64,000 nt of DNA from Alitta virens (lineage: Eukaryota > Annelida > Polychaeta > Phyllodocida > Nereididae), in contig OW028575.1 of NCBI GenBank assembly GCA_932294295.1, positions 38,752,253 to 38,816,252 of the forward strand. The letters run 5' to 3'. The notes under the pieces are model-generated. The model was not told the origin of the DNA and did no database searches. It was given only the letters and a program-made list of their open reading frames with translations. How positions within the stretch are numbered: the first letter of the stretch is position 1; each line of letters opens with the position of its first letter. Below, piece by piece: positions 47,771 through 64,000 of this stretch. Both the position numbers and the translations under genes were made by a program.

Positions 47771-47920
47771 AGATAATAAGTTTTTTTTTTTTACTATTTG
47801 CTATGCGATTGCGATACAAGGAGTCGGGAGTCAGAGTCAGAGTCAGCTTTTCTTAGGTAAAAGGAGTCGGGAGTCGGAGTCGTTGTCTCTTTTACCTGAC
47901 TCCGAAGCCCTGCACACAAT

Positions 47921-49106
47921 TGAGACAATCTGCATACATACGTATTTGCTTCATTCCCAAGGTCATCAGGAAGGTGGGCTCGTCCAACATGACATGGTGG
48001 CCCATCTAGCCATGGTTCTCGGAAGGTTTTCCGGTGCAACTATAGGCTAGTTGCCGTTTGTGGAGTCAACCTAACATCCACGTACATATCACAACCTCCA
48101 ATGGGTCATGTGTTGCCCTTGTCAGGGAACACGTCTGAAAAGCAAGGTCTTCAATAAAGGCTGCTGTCTTGGCCATGAACCACCTTTGGTCAAGCTCTGG
48201 CAGACTTCCCACTAGGGTACATTCTGTGAGTGGTGCCGCCATTGTGCCGAGCCCCATTGAAGGATTTTTTACATGATAGGTTGGAAACCGCCTCAGTAGC
48301 TTCGTATAGGTCATCTGGAAGGGATATTTAGCACAGTTGAAGGCAGTGACCTCACTAGCCAATCACCTTGTCATGCCTTATTAAAGCAGTGAGTACAGCT
48401 CACCCTCGACTTCAGTTCATCAGTGTTCATTGACTGGGAACTATCCAGAGTCCTGACCCACCCCATGGATAGTTTGGATCCCTCTTCATTCAGCTGCTCA
48501 GATTTAATGACGTTGACTGTGAAGCAGCCCTCTCTCAGGACCCCACAAGATCTTTGTTTCACTAATGAAAAAGTTTGGCTTGGTAGTATGGTTGCCAGGT
48601 TTCTTCCCAAGGCTCATATGTAACTACTCATGACATGGCCCTATTCATTCTGCCTCCCCTGAAATCTAATGAGAATTATCAGGAAAAGATATGACTATAT
48701 ACCCTGTCCAGTTTTTACGCTTATATGTCAACCTCACTGGAGGTTTACAAGAAGGGGCCCACCTCCTGAGGTTAATCAGAGGCTCTACCTCTCCTCCAAC
48801 CTACTCAGTCCCACTGGATATTACTATGCTTATATAGCCAATGCAGCATCCACAACCCATGCAAATTAGGGCCGCAGGGTCGCCACTTCTTGGGCTTATT
48901 AAGGGGGCTGCCACTCAGTTGAGGATGCCTCAACGCCAGGGGATAGGCTTCACCTACTACATTGATCTGGAGTATGTACACCACCACACCCCCAAAAAGA
49001 ATCAGTGGTAGTATGGTTCTGATGTTGATCTTTTCACCTCAGAGAATTGGATCTAAAGTGTGGTTTATAGTGTTGGCCTTGTGAGTCTGAGAGATCCCTA
49101 TCCTCC
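47921..49106 (+). pseudogene. DIRS-like remnant, tyrosine-recombinase side
   Basis: It resumes after the hAT. Plus-strand fragments include a PVQFLRLYVNLTGG stretch near 48705, which resembles the LCPV-x-x-L-x-x-Y-x-x-x-T segment of DIRS tyrosine recombinases, and IRAAGSPLLGLI near 48865, which resembles the HxxR segment followed by A-x-S. Decay is heavy and the catalytic Tyr is not identified. It ends where the Josephin duplication starts. Confidence 0.4.
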
Positions 49107-49145
49107 TTCGGGTTTGGGGTTTAAATGAGCTTTCCGCATGCTCTT

Positions 49146-49191
49146 TGGCCCTATATATATATATATATATATATAAATGGGCCATAGTCTG

Positions 49192-49235
<44 letters not shown>

Positions 49236-49264
49236 AAATACAGACAGTATTATATATATATATA
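49146..49264. repeat. TA microsatellites, unit A
   Basis: (TA)n runs at 49151-49174, 49199-49230 and 49250-49264; the equivalents in unit B lie 4503 bp further on and have the same lengths. Confidence 0.85.
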
Positions 49265-50154
49265 TTCACTGTGATGCATTTAAAATGACCCCTGTTCATT
49301 ATTTAGAGATTATAAAGATACAACCAGACTGACAACCTGAAAACTGTGATATTCTTTTAATCTCTGTAAAATATTGAACACAATTCCAGTGCAATACAAA
49401 GCAGACTTGCAAACACTTATCCCCAAATAAATCATGACAATGACTAGTACAAGTACACATGATTAATGAAACAAAATCACAAAAATAGATTACTCTGTTC
49501 AAAAATGGTCATTCACAAAAATATAACTCATCACTGTCAGCCTGTACATTTCTTAGAAGCAAGTACCATTATGTTCATAATCCCTATAAAATAGGAATGT
49601 ATTTCTTTCTATGTGTATTCATCATTATATGAACTAAACATACTCAAGTACTTGTGTTTTCACATCCAACTCTCAAATCATATACACATAATCAACAGTA
49701 TTGATATTTGTAGAAAAGTTAGTGAATAGGTTTTACTAGTGGTCCATCTACCACATGCAATGCAGAATGATAAAAAGTGAATCTATGAGAACTTTGAAAT
49801 TATGAAGTATCAACTTGGTCCAGATAGGAAAAATGAGCATGATGCAGCTTAGTATCCTGTGCAGTTTGTAATTCTCCTTTGTTACTTGGGTGAATGTTAT
49901 GCCTAATTTGACATTTATAAATGTATTCAAGCAGATTTTGAATTATAACATTTATATGCCCCCAGGTGCCATGCAATCTGACTATCACTTGTGAAAGAAT
50001 AATTTTCAAACATGTAATATTCGTAGTTACAAATTTAACACAAAATGCTTGTATGGTTTTTGGATCACATAATGCTTATAAATGGTTACACTGTGGACCA
50101 CAAGAAATGCACCATCATCTTCTGAAGTATATATTATATACAAAGTCATTACAA

Positions 50155-51126
50155 TCAACTCTTTGTATTATTCATCTTAGCTTCAGATTCCTTTGATTTT
50201 TCCCTTGACATTATATGAATTTCTGCATAATCTGCACTTTTTGGTTTTCTCTTTGGTTCCTCTTGGTTTTCTACATCTCTTGGTTTCTCTGTCATTTTGT
50301 CAAGTTCTTCAACAGTTGCCACATTCATCACCCAAGTGCCTGAAGCAGCGACTTCTGGGCTGACCACTAAAAGCAGTTCTTTGTCTTTGCTCTCCAACTG
50401 TTCACTCAGATATGCTCGGAGGTCATCCACACTACCAATAACCTCTGGCGAATCTAATTTGGAGTCCAAGTTGTAATACTGGGAGTTGACCTCACGTATG
50501 GCCACCCAGTGTTTGCGTTGCACAGGCAAGTGTAAAAATCCAATTTTGTAATCATTGGGAATATTTAGTATAAATCCAATTATGCTTTCCAAATGCAAGG
50601 TTTTCACATTCCTGGAAATAAAATTTAGAATGAAACTGACGTGAAAGGCATAGTCTCATTTGAAAAAATAAAATAAAATATTTTTTACATAAATTGTTGT
50701 ACTTACTTCCTTTTGTCAAACCATATTGTGTCATGATTTTTGCTCTGAAGTGCTGCCATAATTACATTGACATCGTAATTTCCAAGACCAAACATACTCT
50801 TGTGGGGATTGACATAAGCACCTGGTGACATCCTGAAAACAATCAGTTTTAAAATTTAGTGCAATTTGTAGGTCCAGCTTTCTCAGTTAAATGAAAAATA
50901 GTTTTACAGATTTATATATAAATGAGAAATAAGATTCCACTCACTGGTAACAAATATTGTCTAAATCGGATTTGGAGAAGGCCTTTTCATCTTGAAAGAG
51001 GTTATTGAGGGCATGCAGAGCACACAGCTCACGTGATTGCTTTTCATGGTAGACACCATCCAAGACAGCACCAACTGAATTGCTTTTGCTGTCCTTTTTC
51101 ATGCAGGACATCGTGCTAGAACCCAT
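50155..51126 (-). CDS. JOSD1/2-like: Josephin-domain deubiquitinase, copy A
   Basis: Exons 50945-51126, 50707-50832 and 50155-50611 join in phase to 254 residues. The Josephin domain spans about 25-190. The catalytic Cys is in [14 protein letters not shown] (C35), the catalytic His in [11 protein letters not shown] (H137) and the Asn in YYNLDS (N150). [14 protein letters not shown] is also typical of JOSD1/2. The enzyme cleaves ubiquitin from proteins. The C-terminal tail of about 60 residues is charged ([18 protein letters not shown]), longer than in human JOSD1. An acceptor at 51183 shows an upstream untranslated exon, and CCAAT boxes near 52345 and 52370 in minus orientation mark a likely promoter. 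Confidence 0.93.
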
Positions 51127-52269
51127 GCAATCTTCAGGGACTCTTCTCCATTCTAGGCCAAGGGGTTAATGTTCTCTGATATCCTGTAATAAAAAAAACA
51201 TGTGATTAAACATTCAATATATGACAAACATCAAGTATTGTGGCTGTCCAATGTAACCTCTTGAATGATTCAGTTATGGTTAATGGCATCGAACTGTTGA
51301 ATGTTAGTGGTAGGATACTATAGGATGGCTGGCTTAATTTTTTTAAATTCCAAGGCTCTTAGACCACATTGTGGTGACCTATACTATGTCATATTGTATA
51401 GTCCCTTCAACAGTAATCATTACGGTGGTGCCCTAATTTATCTTTGTCTCTTGACATAACATTTCATGGCTGTTGTTTATGTGGTTCAGACTTTTCATGG
51501 ATGCATTAAATGCTGAGGGTAATCGACTTTAGATTTTCATCATGGTTGTCAGTGTTTATAATTATGCATTACACTCGTCGACATTGATTTTTGCCAACAT
51601 CGAAATTTGCCACTTTGTTGAAAATAAACATTGATAAACTATCACAAACACCTCTAACTGGCTCTAAGACGCCTGTGAAAGTGTTAGTACACTGTCAATA
51701 TATATGATAGAAACAAAGAGTTTCGTAATAAATCATGTATTTCCAATGTGCATAATCATGTTTTAGGGGGGGGGGGGGTGGCGAATTTCGATGTTGTGGC
51801 AAATTTCAATGTGTAATTGTGTAATCCATGCATAGCGCCGGACTGTGGCTGCTTTGACAGCTTTGATATTTCACAGCCACGTTTCTGGCATATTTCCAAT
51901 TGGCAATTAAATTCAGCAATAAAGCTATCAAAATCACTGCTTGCCTCAACAATTCCTCACCGTAAGCTCAATTCATTTTCACTAAGATGATGAATTATCC
52001 TTTTAAAATCATTGGGAGAAGATCTGAAGCAAGCAAGTTGATCAAGATTGTTGATCATTGTCACCATTTTCATTACATAATGTAAACAAACAGTCAGCAA
52101 TTAAAAAAATTAACTGCGTAACAAAGCATTTGTTTTAGCATGAGAAAATGAGTTTTTAATACTAAGCAAGCACTAACTGTTCAATGTAGTCTATTTAATG
52201 CATGTTAATGGAAGAAAAGTCAGACCAAGAGGTTTACTTTTTTGTGATTTCTACATCCGCCAGCTCTAT

Positions 52270-52612
52270 AAAATAGTGGATTTTCACGGAAGGTTCTCTG
52301 TATTTCCACCAGGTGGCTAAAACAGAATACTGCAATTCTATTGGCTGAAAAAGTTCCCGCCCTTGGCTGTGATTGGCTGAAGCAAAGTGCATCCTAGCAG
52401 CCGTATTTTTAAGGCATTTTAATGTATATTTGACACTTTATCATTTAGTTGATGTTGGTTATTTTTCTGAGAAAGTTATATTTATGGAATCAGTTAGGTA
52501 TTATCTACTGTATCTGAAAAGCAAAATGAGTAATAAGAGGGGAAGAAAGACTTATGTCCTGCTGAATTCAGGGTTGTTCAGTGAAAAGACTATATTAATA
52601 CACTCAGTGAAT
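52270..52612 (-). promoter_or_regulatory. Likely Josephin promoter module, unit A
   Basis: Two minus-strand CCAAT boxes (plus-strand ATTGGCTG near 52341 and 52371), a CTCF-core-like CCACCAGGTGGC at 52306-52317 and a TATAAAA-type stretch at 52267 lie about 1.1 kb upstream of the first Josephin coding exon. The module is similar to 10515-10836. Confidence 0.5.
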
Positions 52613-53694
52613 CGGTCTGGGAGATTATTGGCTGGGCTCCAGCCTAACTGAAGTAATCTTGTGCTTGACACAGGCGCGGGAACCAGTGTAGGGAGATTAT
52701 GGAAACAGGAGAAATCAGAAGTACACTCAACGACATTGAAATTCGCCACGACATCAATGTTCGCCATCCTCCTAAAACATGATCATACACATTGCAAGTT
52801 GATGATTTGTTAGAAAACTAATTTTTTGTAACACTGACAGTATTCTTTCACTCCGACAATCATCTAATAAGTGTTTATTGCACTTTATTCCTAGTGGCGA
52901 ATCTTGATGTTGTGACGAAAATCAATGACGCCGAGTGTAATCAGTGCTAAAATCAGCCCAAATAAAGTGCGTGGATTTTAAATATTTTTGCATAATAATT
53001 CGGTTTATTTATAGTTTGTAAAAATAGGGGCAAAATACTGTGACTCTTGTGGATTCGCCAGTCCAGATACCGGTCGAAATCGGTCGCCAGTTTTTCAATG
53101 GGTCAGAACAGTATATCATAGAGCTCTGCGGCCAGGAGCTATACCATGAACTGACAGAAACTTGGGTGCATGGGGATCAATTGATACCACTTAGCACCTG
53201 CCCTCTATCCCATATCCATCCTGGACCATCTCATGTATTAAAATTAAGCTGGCTATTTCAAGGCATTTGGTATTTTGATTTGCTCACAAAGCCTGCAACT
53301 ATAGTCTAGTGCAGGGAGGATCCAGACCTAGCCTGCAAGCTGTCATTGCATGCCTTTGTATTGGTAATAGCTCAGTTTTATAAGTTCTTGACAATCAGAT
53401 ATACTATCTAAATGATATGCTAACCATTACCTCTGCAGCACTGCAGAATCAAAACTGAAGACACAGTCAGACACTGATGTTTAGCTCCCATACCATTTGA
53501 CAGCTCTGCTTCTAGGGAAACCCCATGCAAATGGTGAAATGACGTCACTCTCTTGATTTCCGTAGATGATTTTGTGAAAAAGCCTCTGTTGGAATATTAG
53601 GCTAATATTTTCGGGTTTGGGGTTTAAATGAGCTTTCCGCATGCTCTTTGGCCCTATATATATATATATATATATATAAATGGGCCATAGTCTG

Positions 53695-53738
<44 letters not shown>

Positions 53739-54657
53739 AAATACAGACAGTATTATATATATATATATTCACTGTGATGCATTTAAAATGACCCCTGTTC
53801 ATTATTTAGAGATTATAAAGATACAACCAGACTGACAACCTGAAAACTGTGATATTCTTTTAATCTCTGTAAAATATTGAACACAATTCCAGTGCAATAC
53901 AAAGCAGACTTGCAAACACTTATCCCCAAATAAATCATGACAATGACTAGTACAAGTACACATGATTAATGAAACAAAATCACAAAAATAGATTACTCTG
54001 TTCAAAAATGGTCATTCACAAAAATATAACTCATCACTGTCAGCCTGTACATTTCTTAGAAGCAAGTACCATTATGTTCATAATCCCTATAAAATAGGAA
54101 TGTATTTCTTTCTATGTGTATTCATCATTATATGAACTAAACATACTCAAGTACTTGTGTTTTCACATCCAACTCTCAAATCATATACACATAATCAACA
54201 GTATTGATATTTGTAGAAAAGTTAGTGAATAGGTTTTACTAGTGGTCCATCTACCACATGCAATGCAGAATGATAAAAAGTGAATCTATGAGAACTTTGA
54301 AATTATGAAGTATCAACTTGGTCCAGATAGGAAAAATGAGCATGATGCAGCTTAGTATCCTGTGCAGTTTGTAATTCTCCTTTGTTACTTGGGTGAATGT
54401 TATGCCTAATTTGACATTTATAAATGTATTCAAGCAGATTTTGAATTATAACATTTATATGCCCCCAGGTGCCATGCAATCTGACTATCACTTGTGAAAG
54501 AATAATTTTCAAACATGTAATATTCGTAGTTACAAATTTAACACAAAATGCTTGTATGGTTTTTGGATCACATAATGCTTATAAATGGTTACACTGTGGA
54601 CCACAAGAAATGCACCATCATCTTCTGAAGTATATATTATATACAAAGTCATTACAA

Positions 54658-55629
54658 TCAACTCTTTGTATTATTCATCTTAGCTTCAGATTCCTTTGAT
54701 TTTTCCCTTGACATTATATGAATTTCTGCATAATCTGCACTTTTTGGTTTTCTCTTTGGTTCCTCTTGGTTTTCTACATCTCTTGGTTTCTCTGTCATTT
54801 TGTCAAGTTCTTCAACAGTTGCCACATTCATCACCCAAGTGCCTGAAGCAGCGACTTCTGGGCTGACCACTAAAAGCAGTTCTTTGTCTTTGCTCTCCAA
54901 CTGTTCACTCAGATATGCTCGGAGGTCATCCACACTACCAATAACCTCTGGCGAATCTAATTTGGAGTCCAAGTTGTAATACTGGGAGTTGACCTCACGT
55001 ATGGCCACCCAGTGTTTGCGTTGCACAGGCAAGTGTAAAAATCCAATTTTGTAATCATTGGGAATATTTAGTATAAATCCAATTATGCTTTCCAAATGCA
55101 AGGTTTTCACATTCCTGGAAATAAAATTTAGAATGAAACTGACGTGAAAGGCATAGTCTCATTTGAAAAAATAAAATAAAATATTTTTTACATAAATTGT
55201 TGTACTTACTTCCTTTTGTCAAACCATATTGTGTCATGATTTTTGCTCTGAAGTGCTGCCATAATTACATTGACATCGTAATTTCCAAGACCAAACATAC
55301 TCTTGTGGGGATTGACATAAGCACCTGGTGACATCCTGAAAACAATCAGTTTTAAAATTTAGTGCAATTTGTAGGTCCAGCTTTCTCAGTTAAATGAAAA
55401 ATAGTTTTACAGATTTATATATAAATGAGAAATAAGATTCCACTCACTGGTAACAAATATTGTCTAAATCGGATTTGGAGAAGGCCTTTTCATCTTGAAA
55501 GAGGTTATTGAGGGCATGCAGAGCACACAGCTCACGTGATTGCTTTTCATGGTAGACACCATCCAAGACAGCACCAACTGAATTGCTTTTGCTGTCCTTT
55601 TTCATGCAGGACATCGTGCTAGAACCCAT
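54658..55629 (-). CDS. JOSD1/2-like: Josephin-domain deubiquitinase, copy B
   Basis: Exons 55448-55629, 55210-55335 and 54658-55114 encode a protein identical to copy A as far as I can read, with the same catalytic Cys, His and Asn. Its presumed promoter lies at 56775-57117. Because even introns and spacers match, this is either a very recent duplication or a false assembly duplication of a single gene. Confidence 0.9.
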
Positions 55630-56774
55630 GCAATCTTCAGGGACTCTTCTCCATTCTAGGCCAAGGGGTTAATGTTCTCTGATATCCTGTAATAAAAAAA
55701 ACATGTGATTAAACATTCAATATATGACAAACATCAAGTATTGTGGCTGTCCAATGTAACCTCTTGAATGATTCAGTTATGGTTAATGGCATCGAACTGT
55801 TGAATGTTAGTGGTAGGATACTATAGGATGGCTGGCTTAATTTTTTTAAATTCCAAGGCTCTTAGACCACATTGTGGTGACCTATACTATGTCATATTGT
55901 ATAGTCCCTTCAACAGTAATCATTACGGTGGTGCCCTAATTTATCTTTGTCTCTTGACATAACATTTCATGGCTGTTGTTTATGTGGTTCAGACTTTTCA
56001 TGGATGCATTAAATGCTGAGGGTAATCGACTTTAGATTTTCATCATGGTTGTCAGTGTTTATAATTATGCATTACACTCGTCGACATTGATTTTTGCCAA
56101 CATCGAAATTTGCCACTTTGTTGAAAATAAACATTGATAAACTATCACAAACACCTCTAACTGGCTCTAAGACGCCTGTGAAAGTGTTAGTACACTGTCA
56201 ATATATATGATAGAAACAAAGAGTTTCGTAATAAATCATGTATTTCCAATGTGCATAATCATGTTTTAGGGGGGGGGGGGGGGTGGCGAATTTCGATGTT
56301 GTGGCAAATTTCAATGTGTAATTGTGTAATCCATGCATAGCGCCGGACTGTGGCTGCTTTGACAGCTTTGATATTTCACAGCCACGTTTCTGGCATATTT
56401 CCAATTGGCAATTAAATTCAGCAATAAAGCTATCAAAATCACTGCTTGCCTCAACAATTCCTCACCGTAAGCTCAATTCATTTTCACTAAGATGATGAAT
56501 TATCCTTTTAAAATCATTGGGAGAAGATCTGAAGCAAGCAAGTTGATCAAGATTGTTGATCATTGTCACCATTTTCATTACATAATGTAAACAAACAGTC
56601 AGCAATTAAAAAAATTAACTGCGTAACAAAGCATTTGTTTTAGCATGAGAAAATGAGTTTTTAATACTAAGCAAGCACTAACTGTTCAATGTAGTCTATT
56701 TAATGCATGTTAATGGAAGAAAAGTCAGACCAAGAGGTTTACTTTTTTGTGATTTCTACATCCGCCAGCTCTAT

Positions 56775-57117
56775 AAAATAGTGGATTTTCACGGAAGGTT
56801 CTCTGTATTTCCACCAGGTGGCTAAAACAGAATACTGCAATTCTATTGGCTGAAAAAGTTCCCGCCCTTGGCTGTGATTGGCTGAAGCAAAGTGCATCCT
56901 AGCAGCCGTATTTTTAAGGCATTTTAATGTATATTTGACACTTTATCATTTAGTTGATGTTGGTTATTTTTCTGAGAAAGTTATATTTATGGAATCAGTT
57001 AGGTATTATCTACTGTATCTGAAAAGCAAAATGAGTAATAAGAGGGGAAGAAAGACTTATGTCCTGCTGAATTCAGGGTTGTTCAGTGAAAAGACTATAT
57101 TAATACACTCAGTGAAT
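56775..57117 (-). promoter_or_regulatory. Likely Josephin promoter module, unit B
   Basis: Copy of the unit A module, with the CTCF-core-like CCACCAGGTGGC at 56811-56822. Confidence 0.5.
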
Positions 57118-58195
57118 CGGTCTGGGAGATTATTGGCTGGGCTCCAGCCTAACTGAAGTAATCTTGTGCTTGACACAGGCGCGGGAACCAGTGTAGGGAG
57201 ATTATGGAAACAGGAGAAATCAGAAGTACACTCAACGACATTGAAATTCGCCACGACATCAATGTTCGCCATCCTCCTAAAACATGATCATACACATTGC
57301 AAGTTGATGATTTGTTAGAAAACTAATTTTTTGTAACACTGACAGTATTCTTTCACTCCGACAATCATCTAATAAGTGTTTATTGCACTTTATTCCTAGT
57401 GGCGAATCTTGATGTTGTGACGAAAATCAATGACGCCGAGTGTAATCAGTGCTAAAATCAGCCCAAATAAAGTGCGTGGATTTTAAATATTTTTGCATAA
57501 TAATTCGGTTTATTTATAGTTTGTAAAAATAGGGGCAAAATACTGTGACTCTTGTGGATTCGCCAGTCCAGATACCGGTCGAAATCGGTCGCCAGTTTTT
57601 CAATGGGTCAGAACAGTATATCATAGAGCTCTGCGGCCAGGAGCTATACCATGAACTGACAGAAACTTGGGTGCATGGGGATCAATTGATACCACTTAGC
57701 ACCTGCCCTCTATCCCATATCCATCCTGGACCATCTCATGTATTAAAATTAAGCTGGCTATTTCAAGGCATTTGGTATTTTGATTTGCTCACAAAGCCTG
57801 CAACTATAGTCTAGTGCAGGGAGGATCCAGACCTAGCCTGCAAGCTGTCATTGCATGCCTTTGTATTGGTAATAGCTCAGTTTTATAAGTTCTTGACAAT
57901 CAGATATACTATCTAAATGATATGCTAACCATTACCTCTGCAGCACTGCAGAATCAAAACTGAAGACACAGTCAGACACTGATGTTTAGCTCCCATACCA
58001 TTTGACAGCTCTGCTTCTAGGGAAACCCCATGCAAATGGTGAAATGACGTCACTCTCTTGATTTCCGTAGATGATTTTGTGAAAAAGCCTCTGTTGGAAT
58101 ATTAGGCTAATATTTTTCATAATATCACTGATTTGTTCCTAATTCATCTAAAATAATTTTTTTGTATGGAAATTATGTATATAAAAAAATTATAT

Positions 58196-58340
58196 ATATG
58201 AACTTCCGGCTGCGCGACTTACGTGCGCTTTGTAAATATTGCCATCTTGTTGCAGCAGACCAAATTTGGATGCCGGCAGATTGCAAAATTGCAATAAAGA
58301 TTGCAATGTTATTGCACCCCCCTTGCGTTTGAGAGTACGT
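58196..58340 (+). promoter_or_regulatory. Probable GTPBP1 promoter and leader exon
   Basis: An ETS site ACTTCCGG (58202-58209), CpG-containing ACTTACGTGCGC, and a YY1-like GCCATCTTG (58241-58249) form a TATA-less housekeeping-type promoter. A donor-like GAGA|GTACGT near 58334 may end an untranslated first exon, spliced toward the ATG at 58945. Confidence 0.45.
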
Positions 58341-58944
58341 ATTTATATTTGGACATTCTGTGACTGATCAGAGATCTAAGTAGAATTGTCTTGAGATATT
58401 GGTGCTTTTATTTACTCTAACTTCTAAGTCTGCTTGGTTTGTTCCAAGCTTGACGTTCTCTTTCTCGAGATCCAAAACACACATATGTTTGAATAAGATC
58501 GTGATAGAATTTACACTAACAGGATATTCATTATTTTATAGGTTGGAAAGAGATGAATGTGACCGATTTGGTAAAGAGGATAAAAGCGCTCATCTAACAC
58601 AGCTGTCGTGCAAATTGGGGCTGGATTGAATCAATCTGGCTTTGTTGACACGCATGCAGGGAGAAGTCCTTCTTGATCGTAACATGTGCAGATTCATTGC
58701 AATACGAGCTCGAACATTAAAGAAGACGATAGAATATTGAATATACACGGAATTTTATAATTTTTTATCCACTTTATTGGGCAGCATTATTTGTTCACCT
58801 GCATTTCAGCACAGTAAACACATTATTCCTCAGTCAAGGCCAAGGTTGCTCTCCTCAGCTATAAATAGCTCTAAAGTTTTGGAAACCCTACCAGGATTAT
58901 ATCAACTCAGGTGATTTGTTCATTTAATACTTTAACAACAAATC

Positions 58945-63270
<4,326 letters not shown>

Positions 63271-63777
63271 ACTTCTCAATTTTGTGATATTTATGAGTTT
63301 CTCGATTGTCGGTTTGGATGAGGTTGATCCTCGTACGTCTGACATTGAACTGATACTTGTGCGATGTTCTAGATTCTACTGACACGTATTTCCAGCTAGG
63401 CCCTAAGCAGTATTGACTTGTGCCCAAGCGTAGATTCCCGTGCTGTGAATGTGCAACTTGAAATTGTTATCATGGACTCTGGCACTCATCATCTGATAGC
63501 TTGCTTTGTCGCATTCTCCGTCTGTTAGAAACGCAACAGATTCCACTGGACAGTTCATGATTAATTCGTTAGTAGATGTCTCTCGTCTTTCGTGTCACCA
63601 TAAAATTTTTTGTGGTATAACGCATGTAATTTGCAATAATATGAATGCTCAGTGCTTGACAGTGTGTTTGGCATGTGTCAGTTCTTTGTTTATGAATGCA
63701 TGGATTTGGTGAATGGGTCTGAATGGATTACTGTTACTTAAGTTTATCATTGGGAGTTTTAGCTTTGTGCATACCTA

Positions 63778-63783
63778 AATAAA
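63778..63783 (+). terminator. GTPBP1 polyadenylation signal
   Basis: AATAAA about 510 bp after the GTPBP1 stop; the first canonical signal in the 3' region. Confidence 0.6.
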
Positions 63784-64000
63784 GGTATATTTAGAAGTGT
63801 TTTCAATTTAGTTGTTATGTTCTTGCTACATAAAGATAAGGGTGCTTCCATTAAAAAGTGTGGGTAATATTGTTATTTTAAAAGAGAAGTGGGAGGGAGA
63901 AATTGGGGGAAAATTTGCCAGTTCCCCTCCCTACACTTTAATGGAATAACCCTTAGTACTTCAGTATGGTAAATGTTGTTCAAACAGGCGTATGAAACAA

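Larger units (their letters stand above)
26077..47912 (-). mobile_element. hAT DNA transposon, dead, interrupted by the Polinton
   Basis: The outer ends are inverted: CAGGGCTTCAGAGTCGGAGTC at 26077 and its reverse complement ending CCGAAGCCCTG at 47912. GACACAAC (26069-26076) and CACACAAT (47913-47920) form an imperfect 8-bp duplication (6 of 8), as hAT elements make. Minus-strand transposase fragments lie on both sides of the Polinton. The hAT-derived sequence alone is about 2.1 kb. Confidence 0.82.
49107..53609. repeat. Tandem segmental duplication, unit A (4503 bp)
   Basis: It matches 53610-58114 across its whole length. The only difference I detect is a G-run of 13 (51766-51778) versus 15 in unit B. 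The join has TTC microhomology between the two outer ends. The unit carries the whole Josephin gene and its presumed promoter. Confidence 0.95.
53610..58114. repeat. Tandem segmental duplication, unit B (4505 bp)
   Basis: Second copy of 49107-53609, same orientation, 2 bp longer because of the G-run at 56269-56283. Confidence 0.95.

Noticed and set aside
51766..51778. G-run as a functional quadruplex
   Set aside because: It is a single homopolymer that varies in length between duplicate copies, more likely polymerase slippage or sequencing error.
52373..52651. 92-aa plus-strand frame (and copy at 56878)
   Set aside because: It lies in the promoter-like module, and the related module at 10515 does not keep the frame open.
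53040..53309. 89-aa plus-strand frame (and its copy at 57545-57814)
   Set aside because: Composition is unremarkable, with no motif or splice context; identity between copies reflects the tandem duplication, not coding constraint.

Overview
This is metazoan nuclear DNA, most likely from a marine invertebrate. Genes are split by short GT-AG introns. The conserved genes are a linker histone, a Josephin deubiquitinase and GTPBP1. The rest is A+T-rich and full of transposable elements: tRNA-derived SINEs, MITEs, hAT, DIRS, I-superfamily LINE and a Polinton/Maverick. The sequence alone does not let me name the species.

Layout. 0.4-1.1 kb: decayed LINE tail. 5.8-10.0 kb (minus): a six-exon gene for an unrecognised, probably secreted 277-aa protein, with a SINE and a hAT-like MITE in its introns and a second SINE just downstream. 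10.5-13.8 kb: repeat-rich gap with a promoter-like module that recurs near 52.3 and 56.8 kb. 14.1-15.1 kb (minus): four-exon histone H1. 18.3-49.1 kb: one nest of mobile elements. The oldest layer is a DIRS-like tyrosine-recombinase retrotransposon. An I-superfamily LINE (19.78-25.04 kb, 17-bp target duplication) interrupts it, and so does a dead hAT transposon (26.08-47.91 kb). The hAT is itself interrupted by a 19.7-kb Polinton (26.54-46.27 kb). 49.1-58.1 kb: a 4.5-kb segment with a Josephin gene (minus), present twice head-to-tail and almost identical. 58.2-63.8 kb (plus): ten coding exons of GTPBP1.

The Polinton is the centre of interest. Rightward genes are a spliced protein-primed DNA polymerase B and a spliced signal-peptide/stalk/membrane-anchor protein. 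Leftward, in a compact cluster, are an unknown protein at the right TIR, a CARD-like plus PC4-like protein, a small membrane protein whose last exon overlaps the integrase start, integrase with chromodomain, a penton-like minor capsid protein, a frameshifted basic protein, the double-jelly-roll major capsid protein, a packaging ATPase, two small proteins, and a second protein with tandem PC4-like domains. These cover replication, integration, capsid building and packaging, but I found no adenain-like maturation protease. The polymerase has an in-frame stop, and the integrase and several accessory genes have frameshifts, while major capsid, minor capsid and ATPase are open. The element therefore looks recently inactivated, unless some lesions are sequencing errors.

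Domain calls were made by reading motifs by eye. The CARD-like, PC4-like and LRR-cap-like assignments are inferences that need profile searches.
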